A stretch of 64,000 bases of DNA, from positions 533,456 through 597,455 of the forward strand of contig NZ_JMIT01000002.1 of NCBI RefSeq assembly GCF_000731675.1, in the 5' to 3' direction. Position 1 is the first letter of the stretch. Each line of letters opens with the position of its first letter. Origin of the DNA: Pseudomonas capeferrum (lineage in GTDB: Bacteria > Pseudomonadota > Gammaproteobacteria > Pseudomonadales > Pseudomonadaceae). Below the pieces are notes generated by a model. The model did not search any database, was not told where the DNA came from, and was given only the letters and a program-made list of their open reading frames with translations. The translations under genes and the position numbers were made by a program. Below are positions 16,727 to 28,725 of this stretch, piece after piece.

Positions 16727-17794
16727 TCAGGAAACCTTCAGGCTGTCCCGGGCAATCGCACTGAACGCAAGCTCGTCGCGCGGCCCAAGGCGAGGCAGCC
16801 CGGCTGGCCACTCCTGGGTCCAATCCAGGCCGCCCAGCTTGCGCATGTCCTCGATCGCCGAACGCCACCAGATCACCTTGCAAGCACGCTGGTAATCGTC
16901 ACTGCCGATGACACTGCCATAAAGAAGCTTGCGGCCGATACCGCGCAGCTCTGGTGGCACGCGCTTGAGGCTCCACTTGACCGATAGCCGGTTGAGCCAG
17001 GACGGCACCGGGCGATGCGCCGGCACCTTCAAGGCCAGGCCAGGCATCTTGGCAGCAAAGTGTTCACCGTGACGGGCGAAGAAGATCTCGAGGATGGCGT
17101 GGATGTATTGCTTCATTGCAAAGTAGTGGCTGATCACGCCACGCGCCTGGTTGATCTGCGCCCCGTGCAACTCGAACGAGAAAGCGATCTGCTCGATGGT
17201 GTGCAACGCTTGCGCGTAGGGCGTCCATGCATCGATACGCTGGATCGCACGCTCGGCGATACCGGCGTTGTCACGGGTAAAGCCCATGACGCCGCTGTTG
17301 CACAGCTGCAGCTCGGCGGCCGGCGCAGCGCCATCACGGGCAAGCCCTGTGGTGAAGCCCCGGTAGTAGTCACTGCGTGACGCCTCGGCCCAGCTCATCT
17401 CGATTTCGTCCACCAGGTACTGCCCGACATCTACTTGGCTGAACAGCTTCTGCGGCGTTTGCAGGAAGACCGTGTCGGTATCGATGAACACCGTCTTGTC
17501 CGCCCATTGCCCGGCATAGGCAATGGCGCAGGCCTTGCGCCGATGCGTGTAGCCACCGTCCCCGGTCCAGGCGTGCAGCGTCTGCTCATCCAGCGCGATC
17601 ACCTCGACGGGCCACCCTGCGAAGGCCTGCGGCTGGTCGGTCAGCACACGGATCACCGGCAGCTCGGCCGGCTTGCAGCGAGCCAGGGCTGTGAGGATGC
17701 TGAACTTGGCCTCCAGCTGATAAATCCGGCGCTCACCATAAAGGAGGTAGATCAGCTGTTGCTTTACATAAGGGACACTGCTGGACAGGTTCAT
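16727..17794 (-). CDS. Glycosyltransferase-like protein of unknown substrate
   Basis: A 355-residue protein that I cannot assign to a pathway. It has no signal peptide or clear membrane helix. The first half looks like a nucleotide-sugar GT-A fold: strands RVLTDQP and VEVIALDE, then an acidic VFIDTDTVFL with the possible metal-binding DxD (105-107), and a GVMGF segment (about 170) that resembles the acceptor-side loop of GT8-type enzymes. The C-terminal third is rich in Arg, Lys and Trp. It stands alone between pncC and mutS, so gene context gives no substrate. The ATG at 17794 is likely but upstream signals are weak. Confidence 0.65.
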   Translation of the reverse strand: MNLSSSVPYVKQQLIYLLYGERRIYQLEAKFSILTALARCKPAELPVIRVLTDQPQAFAGWPVEVIALDEQTLHAWTGDGGYTHRRKACAIAYAGQWADKTVFIDTDTVFLQTPQKLFSQVDVGQYLVDEIEMSWAEASRSDYYRGFTTGLARDGAAPAAELQLCNSGVMGFTRDNAGIAERAIQRIDAWTPYAQALHTIEQIAFSFELHGAQINQARGVISHYFAMKQYIHAILEIFFARHGEHFAAKMPGLALKVPAHRPVPSWLNRLSVKWSLKRVPPELRGIGRKLLYGSVIGSDDYQRACKVIWWRSAIEDMRKLGGLDWTQEWPAGLPRLGPRDELAFSAIARDSLKVS

Positions 17795-17976
17795 CTACGT
17801 CACGGCTGGGGCAGGCAAAAAGTCCGAGCATTCTAGTGGAGTAATCGGCGAAGCTCCATCACTGCCCGCCGAACTGCGCGCACATGCCCTACCGCAGCCG
17901 CCTGCATCTGGATGAAAAAGCCTGTACCATTGCCGGTTTACCATCGCCAACCAGATCACCCGCTGTAAGGCCCTGA

Positions 17977-20550
17977 ATGTCTGATCTCTCCGCACACACC
18001 CCGATGATGCAGCAGTACTGGAAGCTGAAGCACCAGCACCCGGACCAGCTGATGTTCTACCGCATGGGCGACTTTTACGAGATCTTCTACGAAGATGCGA
18101 AGAAAGCCGCGAAACTGCTGGATATCACGCTGACCGCGCGCGGTCAGTCGGCGGGCCAGTCCATCCCCATGTGCGGCATTCCCTTCCATTCGCTCGAAGG
18201 TTACCTGGCCAAACTGGTCAAGCTCGGCGAATCGGTGGTGATCTGCGAGCAGATTGGCGACCCTGCCACCAGCAAGGGCCCGGTGGAACGCCAGGTGGTG
18301 CGCATCATCACCCCCGGCACGGTCAGCGACGAAGCGCTGCTCGACGAGCGCCGCGACAACCTGATCGCCGCCCTGCTGGGCGATGAGCGCCTGTTTGGCC
18401 TGGCGGTGCTGGATATCACCAGTGGCAACTTCAGCGTGCAGGAGATCAAGGGCTGGGAAAACCTGCTGGCCGAGCTCGAACGCATCAACCCGGTCGAGCT
18501 GCTGATCCCCGACGACTGGCCGCGCGACCTGCCCGCCGAGAAGCGCCCCGGCGCGCGCCGCCGTGCGCCTTGGGACTTCGACCGCGACTCGGCACGCAAG
18601 GCGCTGTGCCAGCAGTTCGCAACCAAAGACCTCAAGGGCTTTGGCTGCGACAAGCTGACCCTGGCCATTGGCGCTGCCGGCTGCCTGCTGACCTACGCCA
18701 AGGAAACCCAGCGTACTGCCCTGCCGCACCTGCGCAGCCTGCGCCACGAACGCCTGGACGACACGGTGATCCTCGACGGCGCCAGCCGCCGCAACCTGGA
18801 GCTGGACATCAACCTGGCGGGCGGACGCGACAACACCCTGCAGTCGGTGATCGACCGCTGCCAAACCGCCATGGCCAGCCGCTTGCTGAGCCGCTGGCTG
18901 AACCGCCCACTGCGTGACCTCAAGGTGCTGCAGGCGCGCCAGGACTCTATCCGCTGCCTGCTCGACGGCTACCGCTTCGAAAAGTTGCAGCCGCAGCTCA
19001 AGGAAATCGGCGATATCGAGCGGATCCTCGCCCGTATCGGCCTGCGCAATGCCCGCCCACGCGACCTCGCCCGCCTGCGTGATGCCCTCGGCGCCCTGCC
19101 CGAGCTGCAGAACGCCATGGCCGAACTGGAAGCCCCGCACCTGGCGCGCCTGGCGGCCATCACCGGCACCTACCCGGAGCTGGCCAGCCTGCTGGAGCGG
19201 GCAGTGGTCGACAACCCGCCGGCGGTGATCCGTGACGGCGGCGTGCTCAAGGCCGGCTACGACAATGAGCTGGACGAGCTGCTGGCGATCAGCGAGAACG
19301 CTGGCCAGTTCCTGATCGACCTGGAAGCCCGCGAGAAGGCCCGTACCGGCCTTGCCAACCTAAAGGTCGGCTACAACCGCGTGCACGGCTACTTCATCGA
19401 ACTGCCGACCAAGCAGGCCGAACAGGCCCCGGGCGACTACATTCGCCGCCAGACCCTCAAGGGCGCAGAGCGCTTCATCACGCCGGAGCTCAAGGCGTTC
19501 GAGGACAAGGCACTGTCGGCCAAGAGCCGCGCCCTGGCCCGCGAGAAGATGCTCTACGATGCCTTGCTCGAAACCCTGATCAGCCACCTGGCACCGCTGC
19601 AGGACAGCGCCGCCGCCCTGGCCGAGCTGGACGTGCTGAGCAACCTCGCCGAGCGCGCACTGAACCTCGACCTGAATTGCCCCCGCTTCGTCGACGAGCC
19701 GTGCCTGCGCATCGAACAGGGCCGGCATCCGGTGGTCGAGCAAGTGTTGACCACGCCGTTCGTGGCCAACGACCTGGGCCTGGACAATAGCACCCGCATG
19801 CTGATCATCACCGGCCCGAACATGGGCGGTAAGTCCACCTACATGCGCCAGACCGCACTGATCGTGCTGATGGCGCACATCGGAAGCTTCGTACCGGCAG
19901 CCCAGTGCGAGCTGTCGCTGGTGGACCGTATCTTCACCCGTATCGGCTCCAGTGATGACCTGGCCGGCGGGCGCTCGACCTTCATGGTCGAGATGAGTGA
20001 AACCGCCAATATTCTGCACAACGCCACCGACCGCAGCCTGGTGCTGATGGACGAAGTAGGCCGCGGCACCAGCACCTTCGACGGCCTGTCGCTGGCCTGG
20101 GCCGCCGCCGAGCGTCTGGCCCAGCTACGCGCCTACACGCTGTTCGCCACGCACTACTTCGAACTCACGGTACTACCGGAGAGCGAACCGCTGGTGGCCA
20201 ACGTGCACTTGAATGCCACCGAGCACAACGAGCGAATCGTCTTCCTGCACCACGTACTGCCAGGCCCTGCCAGCCAAAGCTATGGCCTGGCCGTGGCCCA
20301 ACTGGCCGGGGTGCCCACTGCCGTGATCCAGCGTGCCCGCGAGCACCTGGGCCGCCTGGAAACGGCGAGCCTGCCGCACGAGCAGCCGCACAGCACAAAG
20401 GCCAAGGACGCGCTACACGTCCCGCATCAGAGCGATCTGTTCGCCAGCCTGCCACACCCGGCCATCGAGAAGCTGGGCAAGCTGGACCTGGACGACATGA
20501 CCCCGCGCCAAGCTATCGAAATGCTATATCAACTAAAGAACCTGTTATAA
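17977..20550 (+). CDS. mutS: DNA mismatch recognition protein MutS
   Basis: An 857-residue MutS. The mismatch-wedge Phe-x-Glu motif is FYE at 33-35, and the ABC-type Walker A is GPNMGGKST at 613-621. It is followed by a Walker B/D-loop region ([16 protein letters not shown], about 687-702). A C-terminal tetramerisation tail (ending [11 protein letters not shown]) is present. It scans DNA for mispairs and recruits MutL. The usual pseudomonad neighbour fdxA follows after 140 bases. Confidence 0.99.
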   Translation: MSDLSAHTPMMQQYWKLKHQHPDQLMFYRMGDFYEIFYEDAKKAAKLLDITLTARGQSAGQSIPMCGIPFHSLEGYLAKLVKLGESVVICEQIGDPATSKGPVERQVVRIITPGTVSDEALLDERRDNLIAALLGDERLFGLAVLDITSGNFSVQEIKGWENLLAELERINPVELLIPDDWPRDLPAEKRPGARRRAPWDFDRDSARKALCQQFATKDLKGFGCDKLTLAIGAAGCLLTYAKETQRTALPHLRSLRHERLDDTVILDGASRRNLELDINLAGGRDNTLQSVIDRCQTAMASRLLSRWLNRPLRDLKVLQARQDSIRCLLDGYRFEKLQPQLKEIGDIERILARIGLRNARPRDLARLRDALGALPELQNAMAELEAPHLARLAAITGTYPELASLLERAVVDNPPAVIRDGGVLKAGYDNELDELLAISENAGQFLIDLEAREKARTGLANLKVGYNRVHGYFIELPTKQAEQAPGDYIRRQTLKGAERFITPELKAFEDKALSAKSRALAREKMLYDALLETLISHLAPLQDSAAALAELDVLSNLAERALNLDLNCPRFVDEPCLRIEQGRHPVVEQVLTTPFVANDLGLDNSTRMLIITGPNMGGKSTYMRQTALIVLMAHIGSFVPAAQCELSLVDRIFTRIGSSDDLAGGRSTFMVEMSETANILHNATDRSLVLMDEVGRGTSTFDGLSLAWAAAERLAQLRAYTLFATHYFELTVLPESEPLVANVHLNATEHNERIVFLHHVLPGPASQSYGLAVAQLAGVPTAVIQRAREHLGRLETASLPHEQPHSTKAKDALHVPHQSDLFASLPHPAIEKLGKLDLDDMTPRQAIEMLYQLKNLL

Positions 20551-20570
20551 CGGCGCCCACTACAAGCTGG

Positions 20571-20576
20571 TAGAAT
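20571..20576 (+). promoter_or_regulatory. -10 element of fdxA
   Basis: TAGAAT, 21 bases after the mutS stop, predicting a start of transcription near 20583, exactly where the folded leader begins. The -35 region is not well conserved. Confidence 0.5.
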
Positions 20577-20581
20577 CCGCC

Positions 20582-20663
20582 GCGGTTTGCTGGTGCTGCA
20601 GGTTATTAGCCTGGCCTGCAGCCACATACCCGTAAACCGCGCGGCCCTGAGAGGAAGGGCCGC
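20582..20663 (+). ncRNA. Structured leader of fdxA (candidate cis-acting RNA)
   Basis: From the predicted transcript start, GCGGTTT (20582-20588) pairs with AAACCGC (20634-20640), enclosing a second stem GCTGCAGG / CCTGCAGC (20595-20602 / 20615-20622). A third stem, GCGGCCCT / AGGGCCGC (20641-20648 / 20656-20663), follows directly. The ribosome site GAGGAGA (20674-20680) is 10 bases after the last stem. No U-run is present, so this is not a simple terminator of mutS. Confidence 0.5.
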
Positions 20664-20690
20664 CGCCGTCGCCTGAGGAGAGAACTAGAA

Positions 20691-21014
20691 ATGACCTTCG
20701 TCGTCACCGACAACTGCATCAAATGCAAATACACCGACTGCGTGGAAGTCTGTCCGGTGGACTGCTTCTACGAAGGCCCGAACTTCCTGGTCATCCACCC
20801 GGACGAGTGCATCGACTGCGCACTGTGCGAGCCGGAATGCCCAGCGCAAGCCATCTTCTCGGAAGACGAAGTGCCATCGGGCATGGAGAACTTCATCGAG
20901 CTGAACGCCGAACTGGCGGAAATCTGGCCAAACATCACCGAGCGTAAGGACGCCCTGCCCGACGCTGAAGAGTGGGATGGCAAGACTGGCAAGATTGCAG
21001 ACCTGGAGCGCTGA
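20691..21014 (+). CDS. fdxA: Seven-iron ferredoxin FdxA ([3Fe-4S][4Fe-4S])
   Basis: A 107-residue ferredoxin. Cys at 9, 12, 17, 21 and 25 in the first half, and 40, 43, 46 and 50 in the second half, match Azotobacter FdI-type proteins with one 3Fe and one 4Fe cluster, plus a long C-terminal extension. It is a low-potential electron carrier and plausible partner of Fpr. A strong GAGGAGA site and a U-tract terminator bracket it, so it is monocistronic. The rsmZ gene lies immediately downstream on the other strand. Confidence 0.95.
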   Translation: MTFVVTDNCIKCKYTDCVEVCPVDCFYEGPNFLVIHPDECIDCALCEPECPAQAIFSEDEVPSGMENFIELNAELAEIWPNITERKDALPDAEEWDGKTGKIADLER

Positions 21015-21029
21015 TAGCGCCCGGAAACG

Positions 21030-21053
21030 AAAAAGGCCCATGCGGGCCTTTTT
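21030..21053 (+). terminator. fdxA intrinsic terminator
   Basis: AAAAAGGCCC / GGGCCTTTTT with an ATGC loop, then TTTCATTTT, 15 bases after the fdxA stop. Close to the rsmZ terminator on the other strand. Confidence 0.92.
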
Positions 21054-21068
21054 TCATTTTCAGCAGGC

Positions 21069-21203
21069 AAAAAAAAGGGGCGGTTTGACCCGCCCACATT
21101 TTTTTCCGTAGTCCCTGATTGTCCCAAACATCGTCCTGATGAAATCGCTTCTTGCGATGTCCTTGGCCTTCTCCCTGAAAGCCTGTGCATGTCCGTGTGC
21201 ACA
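21069..21203 (-). ncRNA. rsmZ: Small regulatory RNA RsmZ
   Basis: About 135 nt on the minus strand between fdxA and rpoS, the standard rsmZ position in Pseudomonas. The 5' end TGTGCACACGGACATGCACA forms a hairpin presenting GGA in its loop. Seven GGA triplets occur (in ACGGACA, AGGGAGA, AAGGACA, CAGGACG, TGGGACA, AGGGACT and CGGAAA), several in hairpin loops such as CATCAGGACGATG. It ends in the GC-rich hairpin GGGCGG/CCGCCC and eight U. RsmZ sequesters RsmA/CsrA proteins and so relieves translational repression of secondary metabolism and biofilm genes. It is switched on by GacS/GacA. Confidence 0.9.
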
Positions 21204-21209
21204 GTTCGA

Positions 21210-21237
21210 ATACTAGCGATTTCAGGGGGGCAGACAA
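21210..21237 (-). promoter_or_regulatory. rsmZ promoter
   Basis: On the minus strand TAGTAT (21210-21215) sits at exactly -12 to -7 from the proposed RsmZ 5' end. TTGTCT (21232-21237) lies 16 bp further upstream as a weak -35, fitting a promoter that depends on an activator. Confidence 0.65.
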
Positions 21238-21363
21238 CCGCAGAACCTCACAGGATATTGCCGTGGACACATTTCCTCGCATCCAAATAAATCATGTTTT
21301 TCAATGAGTTGGGATTAAACCGGATCTGAAAACGACAATGATTTACTGATGGTTGCATAGATT

Positions 21364-21393
21364 GCTTACACAACAAGTAAGCAATCGCTTACA
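21364..21393. promoter_or_regulatory. GacA upstream activating sequence of rsmZ
   Basis: AGTAAG-N6-CTTACA (21376-21393) matches the GacA consensus TGTAAG-N6-CTTACA with one difference, about 173-190 bases upstream of the RsmZ start, the usual distance. An additional GCTTAC half-site at 21364-21369 forms a second inverted pair with GTAAGC at 21377-21382. Confidence 0.85.
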
Positions 21394-21468
21394 CGCAATG
21401 TTACTGGGGTGGCGCATTACACAATGCCGGCTGGCAGCTACGGTGCAGCAGTGCTGTTACGCGCATAC

Positions 21469-21494
21469 AAAAACGCCCCGAACTATCGGGGCGT
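21469..21494 (-). terminator. rpoS intrinsic terminator
   Basis: On the minus strand ACGCCCCG / CGGGGCGT with loop ATAGTT followed by TTTTTG, 22 bases after the rpoS stop. Confidence 0.9.
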
Positions 21495-21515
21495 CTTGTG
21501 CTTGCGAACAGCGTA

Positions 21516-22523
21516 TTACTGGAACAACGACTCGCTGGACAGACCGTTCTTCTCGAGGATCTCGCGCAGACGCTTGAGCCCCTCTACCTGGATCTGCCGT
21601 ACACGCTCACGGGTCAGGCCGATCTCCAGGCCAACATCCTCCAAGGTGCTGCTCTCGTGCCCGCGCAGACCAAAGCGACGCACTACCACCTCGCGCTGCT
21701 TGTCGGTCAGCTCTCCCAACCACTGATCGATGCTCTGCGACAGGTCGTCATCCTGCAGCAGCTCACACGGGTCGGTCGGGCGGTCATCGGTGAGGGTATC
21801 GAGCAGCGTCTTGTCCGAGTCTGGGCCAAGGGAAACGTCCACCGAAGAAACCCGCTCATTGAGCCCCAGCATGCGCTTGACCTCAGCGACAGGCTTCTCC
21901 AGCAAGGTGGCGATTTCTTCTGGCGAGGGCTCGTGGTCGAGCTTCTGGGTCAGCTCCCGCGCGGCACGCAGGTAAACGTTGAGTTCCTTGACCACATGGA
22001 TCGGCAGGCGAATGGTGCGGGTCTGGTTCATGATCGCCCGCTCGATGGTCTGGCGAATCCACCAGGTCGCATAGGTCGAGAAACGGAAACCACGCTCCGG
22101 GTCGAACTTCTCGACCGCGCGGATCAGCCCCAGGTTGCCTTCCTCGATCAGGTCGAGCAACGACAGGCCGCGATTCACGTAACGACGGGCAATTTTGACA
22201 ACCAGGCGCAGGTTGCTTTCGATCATGCGCTTGCGGCCGGCGGGGTCGCCTTTTTGCGACAGGCGCGCAAAATGCACTTCCTCCTCCGGCGACAGCAGAG
22301 GCGAGAAGCCGATTTCGTTGAGGTACAACTGGGTAGCATCAAGTGCCCGAGTGTAATCGATGTACTTGTGCTGCTTGAGCGAAGAGCCGGACTTGGCCCT
22401 GGTCCGAACCGAAGGTACAGCAGGTTCGTCTGACACCACATCCGTTTCCAAAACGATGCCCGTCTCCATTAGGAGGACGTCATCGTCGATGTCAAACTCC
22501 GGCGCTTCTTTATTGAGAGCCAT
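21516..22523 (-). CDS. rpoS: Stationary-phase sigma factor RpoS
   Basis: A 335-residue sigma-38. Region 1.2 starts at about residue 52 ([19 protein letters not shown]). Region 2 contains the core-binding and -10 recognition segment ([22 protein letters not shown] through [17 protein letters not shown], in pieces of the 100-160 interval). Region 4 ends with the helix-turn-helix [19 protein letters not shown] (about 290-308). It directs general-stress and stationary-phase transcription and in pseudomonads is linked to Gac/Rsm. AGGA lies before the ATG. A promoter within upstream nlpD is known in related species. Confidence 0.98.
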   Translation of the reverse strand: MALNKEAPEFDIDDDVLLMETGIVLETDVVSDEPAVPSVRTRAKSGSSLKQHKYIDYTRALDATQLYLNEIGFSPLLSPEEEVHFARLSQKGDPAGRKRMIESNLRLVVKIARRYVNRGLSLLDLIEEGNLGLIRAVEKFDPERGFRFSTYATWWIRQTIERAIMNQTRTIRLPIHVVKELNVYLRAARELTQKLDHEPSPEEIATLLEKPVAEVKRMLGLNERVSSVDVSLGPDSDKTLLDTLTDDRPTDPCELLQDDDLSQSIDQWLGELTDKQREVVVRRFGLRGHESSTLEDVGLEIGLTRERVRQIQVEGLKRLREILEKNGLSSESLFQ

Positions 22524-22631
22524 TGTTATAGTCCTTTGCTGAGTTCGAACTCAGACTCGAGCGGCACCTGTATCCCTGGCAGCGCTGGAGCCTGTCCCCT
22601 CTACATCACAGGAACAGGCCGGGTACAACAA

Positions 22632-23489
22632 TCAACGGCGTGGCAGGAACTGGAGTGGATCGACGGGTTTGCCCTGGCGGCGAATCTCGAAATGCAGCTT
22701 CACCCGATCAGTGCCCGTGGACCCCATTTCAGCAATCGACTGCCCAGCCTTGACCTGCTGCCCCTCCCGAACCAAAAGCCTGCGGTTGTGACCGTAGGCA
22801 CTGACGTAGGTATCGCTGTGCTTGATGATGATCAGCTCGCCGTAGCCCCGCAAGCCACTCCCGGCGTAGACCACTGCACCACCAGACGCAGCAAAAACAG
22901 GCTGTCCCAAATCACCGGCGATATCAATGCCTTTATTCAAACTACCGTTTGAAGCAAATTTTCCAATCAGCACCCCGTTGGCCGGCCAGGTCCAGCCCCC
23001 TACCGCACGCTCTGCAGCCGGCACGGTTGCCACCACCGGCGCAGGGATTGTCGGGGCCGTGGTTGCCGGCTTGGTGGTACTGGCAGGTGCGCTGCCGGCG
23101 CTGCCAACAGGCCGACGGATGACCGTGGTCTTGCTCGAGGACGACGGGCTGGACACCACCGTGGTGCTGCCCGTGGAACCGCTGCTGAATCGAATCGGCT
23201 GGCCGGGGCGAATGGTATAAGGCGCCGGGATGCCGTTACGGGCAGCCAACTCCTTGTAGTCCCAGCCGTAACGGAAGGCGATGGAGAACAGCGTATCGCC
23301 CGGCTTGACGATGTATTGCCCGGAGGTCACCGTCGGCCGCTTGGGCGCTGCATTGTTACGGTCGACCACCCGCGCACTCGTCGAGCTGGTGCTGGAGCAA
23401 CCCGCCAGCAAGGTGCCCATGGCCAGTGCAAGCACCAGAAGCTTGAAACCCGCCCAATCCTTGCGCTGCCGAATGCCTGTGTGCCCCAC
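22632..23489 (-). CDS. nlpD: Amidase activator lipoprotein NlpD
   Basis: A 285-residue outer-membrane lipoprotein. The lipobox LLAGC puts the lipid on Cys 31. A LysM peptidoglycan-binding domain spans about 59-101, a Ser/Thr/Pro/Ala-rich linker 102-165, and a LytM (M23) domain about 185-280. The LytM zinc ligand His is replaced in NKGIDIAG (Asn 185), as in E. coli NlpD, so the domain is an activator of the amidase AmiC and not an enzyme. The GTG at 23489 is preferred because GGGGAG is 5 bases upstream; an ATG at 23504 would swallow that site. Often co-transcribed with rpoS. Confidence 0.9.
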   Translation of the reverse strand: MGHTGIRQRKDWAGFKLLVLALAMGTLLAGCSSTSSTSARVVDRNNAAPKRPTVTSGQYIVKPGDTLFSIAFRYGWDYKELAARNGIPAPYTIRPGQPIRFSSGSTGSTTVVSSPSSSSKTTVIRRPVGSAGSAPASTTKPATTAPTIPAPVVATVPAAERAVGGWTWPANGVLIGKFASNGSLNKGIDIAGDLGQPVFAASGGAVVYAGSGLRGYGELIIIKHSDTYVSAYGHNRRLLVREGQQVKAGQSIAEMGSTGTDRVKLHFEIRRQGKPVDPLQFLPRR

Positions 23490-23682
23490 CCGCGCTCCCC
23501 TCATGGTGCCGAATACCGAAATAACGATAAGAAATGCAATATTGTTGCAATTATAACCGAGCCCACCTGCATTAGGTGGGCGGCTGCAAAAGCCCGCTAC
23601 CGGCAGCGCCATAGCGGATCACCCCGCCAGATAGACAGGGCGATGGCGCAAGAATTCGTCGCTGCCGTAAATATTCCGTGGT

Positions 23683-25093
<1,411 letters not shown>

Positions 25094-25106
<13 letters not shown>

Positions 25107-26152
25107 GGGCTGTCCGTCTGCCCTGCCGGCACCAGATCCACGACTTCGCGCACTACTACGGTGGCGAAGCATCCGGCCGGAAGGACGAATTCCAGTTGCA
25201 GGATATCAGGCTCCGGATAATGCCACGTCAGGCCGCCAATAGGGAGCCGCAGAATGCGCCGTTCGTGATCCATGCCCGCTTGGGCCAGCCAATGGCAAAG
25301 TGCCGGCTGCCGTGCCGCAATTGCCGCTTCCAACTCGCCAGTGGCACCCCCGGCGGGCGTTTCGCCCTCGCCCCACAACGCACCGGTGGGATGCAGATCG
25401 AGAATATCCAGCCGCGGATCTGAACATTCCTGCTCTGTAGCAGGAAAGAAACTACGGCTAGTGGTGAATGCCAGGAGGTCACCGACCTGCGCACGTGCCC
25501 AGCTACCGTCGGCAACACGGGCGGCGAGGATCTGGTTGAACAGGTAGCTGCGCCCCGCCGAGAGCAGGCGCGAACGCACGTTGCGCTGCTCGGGCAGGGC
25601 TTTGCGTGCGGCCCAGTCGAGCGCGTCGTGGACATTGCCACCAGCATGGCCGAAGCGCTGGCTGCCGAAGTAGTTCGGCACACCGTGCTGCTTGAGCGCT
25701 TCCAGGCGCGCGTCCAGCGCCTGATGATCGGCGGCAAGGCCGGTCAGGCGGAGGGTGAAGCCGTTGGCCGAATGCGCGCCACGCTGCAGCTTGCGCTGGT
25801 GGCGTACCTGTTTGAGCACGCGCAGGCTGGCATCCTCGGCACGCGACAGGTCGGGGTCGGCCTTGCCGGGCAGGTGCAGGCTGAACCACTGGCGGGTCAG
25901 GGCCTGGCGGTCCTTGAGCCCGGCATAGCTGATCGAACGGGCCGGCACGCCAGCGGCGCGAGCCAGTCGGCGGGCGGCTTCTTCGGTGTTGAGGTCGCGT
26001 TTTTCAACCCACAGCCACAGGTGCTCACCTTGGCCGGACAACGGAATGTCCAGCACCTCGTCGACCTGGAAGTCTTCAGCCACGGCCTTGAGTACCGCAG
26101 TCCCCAGGGGTTCGCCCGATGCGCGCGGGCCCAGCAGTTCCAGTTCGGTCAT
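25094..26152 (-). CDS. truD: tRNA pseudouridine(13) synthase TruD
   Basis: A 352-residue TruD that forms pseudouridine at position 13 of tRNA-Glu. The catalytic Asp 81 is in GLKDR (78-82). The TRUD insertion domain follows in the second half, with NYFGSQRFG (about 154-162) as another conserved motif. The start overlaps the ispF stop by 4 bases (ATGA). Confidence 0.96.
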
Positions 26153-26622
26153 GCTGGCAGCAGCAGGGCCACCGCGTGCACGGCGATACCCTCCTCACGG
26201 CCGGTGAACCCCAGCTTCTCGGTGGTGGTGGCCTTGACGTTGACTTGGTCGAGTTCCACCTGCAGGTCCTCGGCGATCAACTGGCGCATGGTCTCGATGT
26301 GCGGCGCCATTTTCGGTGCCTGGGCGACGATGGTGGCGTCGACGTTGCCCACCTTCCAGCCCTTGCCCTGGACGATGCCGACCACATGGCGCAACAACGC
26401 ACGGCTGTCGGCGCCCTTGAACTGTGGGTCGGTATCGGGGAAGTGCTTGCCAATGTCACCCAACGCAGCGGCACCGAGCAAGGCATCGCTGAGGGCGTGC
26501 AGCAGCACGTCACCGTCGGAGTGGGCCAGAAGGCCATGTTTGTGGGGGATACGGACCCCGCCCAGGGTAATGAAATCACCGTCACAGAAACGGTGCACAT
26601 CGTAGCCATGGCCAATACGCAT
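26149..26622 (-). CDS. ispF: 2-C-methyl-D-erythritol 2,4-cyclodiphosphate synthase IspF
   Basis: A 157-residue homotrimeric enzyme of the MEP isoprenoid pathway. The zinc ligands Asp 8 and His 10 lie in GHGYDVHRF, with the third His in [13 protein letters not shown] (about 34-46). The ATG at 26622 is the only sensible start, yet there is no purine-rich ribosome site upstream: the hairpin and U-run of a terminator end within 3 bases of the ATG. IspD, the pathway's cytidylyltransferase, is separate at 29.7 kb, and Dxr is at 50 kb. Confidence 0.96.
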   Translation of the reverse strand: MRIGHGYDVHRFCDGDFITLGGVRIPHKHGLLAHSDGDVLLHALSDALLGAAALGDIGKHFPDTDPQFKGADSRALLRHVVGIVQGKGWKVGNVDATIVAQAPKMAPHIETMRQLIAEDLQVELDQVNVKATTTEKLGFTGREEGIAVHAVALLLPA

Positions 26623-26624
26623 AG

Positions 26625-26651
26625 AAAAACGCCCTGATTGAGTCAGGGCGT
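26625..26651 (-). terminator. Intrinsic terminator abutting the ispF start
   Basis: On the minus strand CGCCCTGA / TCAGGGCG with a CTCAA loop, followed by TTTTT (26625-26629). It is 35 bases after the fghA stop and touches the ispF ATG region. Confidence 0.85.
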
Positions 26652-26686
26652 GATTCTACCTGCTTTGTGCCGTATTGGGGCTGCGC

Positions 26687-27541
26687 TTATACCCGCCCCA
26701 GTGCCGCCGCGTGATGGCGCAAGTGCGTGTCGATGAAGCTGGCGATGAAGTAGTAGCTGTGGTCATAGCCAGGCTGCAGACGCAGGGTCAGCTCATGCCC
26801 ACCTTTGCGCGCCGCTTGCTCCAGCGCCTCGGGCTTGAGCTGCTTCTCGAGGAAGTCGTCACGGTCGCCCTGATCCACCAGCAACGGTGGGCAGCTGCCT
26901 GCAGGCGTTTCCGCCAGCAGCACACTGGCATCCCACTCGCGCCAGCGTGCACGATCGTCACCCAGGAAGCGGCTGAAGGCCTTTTCGCCCCACGGGCAAT
27001 CCATCGGGTTGCTGATCGGCGAAAACGCCGATACCGAGCGGTAGCGCCCCGGGTTGCGCAAGGCACACACCAATGCGCCATGCCCCCCCATCGAGTGGCC
27101 ACTGATGCTGCGCTGGTCGGACGCCGGGAAGTGCGCCTCGATCAGGGCTGGCAGCTCCTCCACCACGTAGTCATGCATGCGGTAATGCTGCGCCCAGGGT
27201 TGCTGGGTGGCATTGAGGTAGAAGCCGGCCCCCAGGCCAAAGTCCCACGCGCCGTCGGGGTCGCCGGGCACCTGCTCGCCGCGCGGGCTGGTGTCGGGTG
27301 CGACGATGATCAGCCCAAGCTCGGCAGCCAGGCGCTGGGCGCCGGCCTTCTGCATGAAGTTCTCGTCGGTGCAGGTCAGGCCGCTGAGCCAGTACAGCAC
27401 CGGCAGCTTCGCGCCCTGTTCGGCCTGTGGCGGCAGGTACACGGCAAACACCATGTCGCAGCCGAGCACCTTGGAGTGATGACGGTACCGCTTGTGCCAG
27501 CCGCCGAAGCTCTTCTGGCAAGAGATGTTGTCCAGGCTCAT
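26687..27541 (-). CDS. fghA: S-formylglutathione hydrolase
   Basis: A 284-residue esterase-D-type alpha/beta hydrolase that releases formate from S-formylglutathione. The nucleophile Ser 150 is in GHSMGGHG (148-155). Asp (DQGDRDDF, about 224-231) and His (GYDHSYYF, about 256-263) complete the triad. It follows adhC with 8 bases between genes, forming the glutathione-dependent formaldehyde oxidation operon. Confidence 0.96.
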   Translation of the reverse strand: MSLDNISCQKSFGGWHKRYRHHSKVLGCDMVFAVYLPPQAEQGAKLPVLYWLSGLTCTDENFMQKAGAQRLAAELGLIIVAPDTSPRGEQVPGDPDGAWDFGLGAGFYLNATQQPWAQHYRMHDYVVEELPALIEAHFPASDQRSISGHSMGGHGALVCALRNPGRYRSVSAFSPISNPMDCPWGEKAFSRFLGDDRARWREWDASVLLAETPAGSCPPLLVDQGDRDDFLEKQLKPEALEQAARKGGHELTLRLQPGYDHSYYFIASFIDTHLRHHAAALGRV

Positions 27542-27549
27542 GGCAGACC

Positions 27550-28683
<1,134 letters not shown>

Positions 28684-28704
28684 TCAGTTCAGTCTCGCAG
28701 TGTA

Positions 28705-28725
28705 ATTCATGCTTTTTTGATGAAT
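28705..28725. promoter_or_regulatory. Candidate LysR operator between frmA and LysR gene
   Basis: ATTCAT and ATGAAT (6-base inverted repeat, 9-base gap) in the 107-base divergent interval. A second pair, GGCAA / TTGCC (28732-28736 / 28750-28754), lies closer to the LysR gene. Spacing suits a LysR-type site. The regulator match is inferred only from position. Confidence 0.4.

Noticed and set aside
20639..20663. A mutS terminator made by the third leader hairpin
   Set aside because: No U-tract follows, and the hairpin is downstream of the predicted fdxA start and part of a larger fold.
22632..23489. NlpD as a broken peptidase, because a zinc-ligand His is missing
   Set aside because: Loss of this ligand is normal in NlpD, which activates an amidase and is not itself catalytic.
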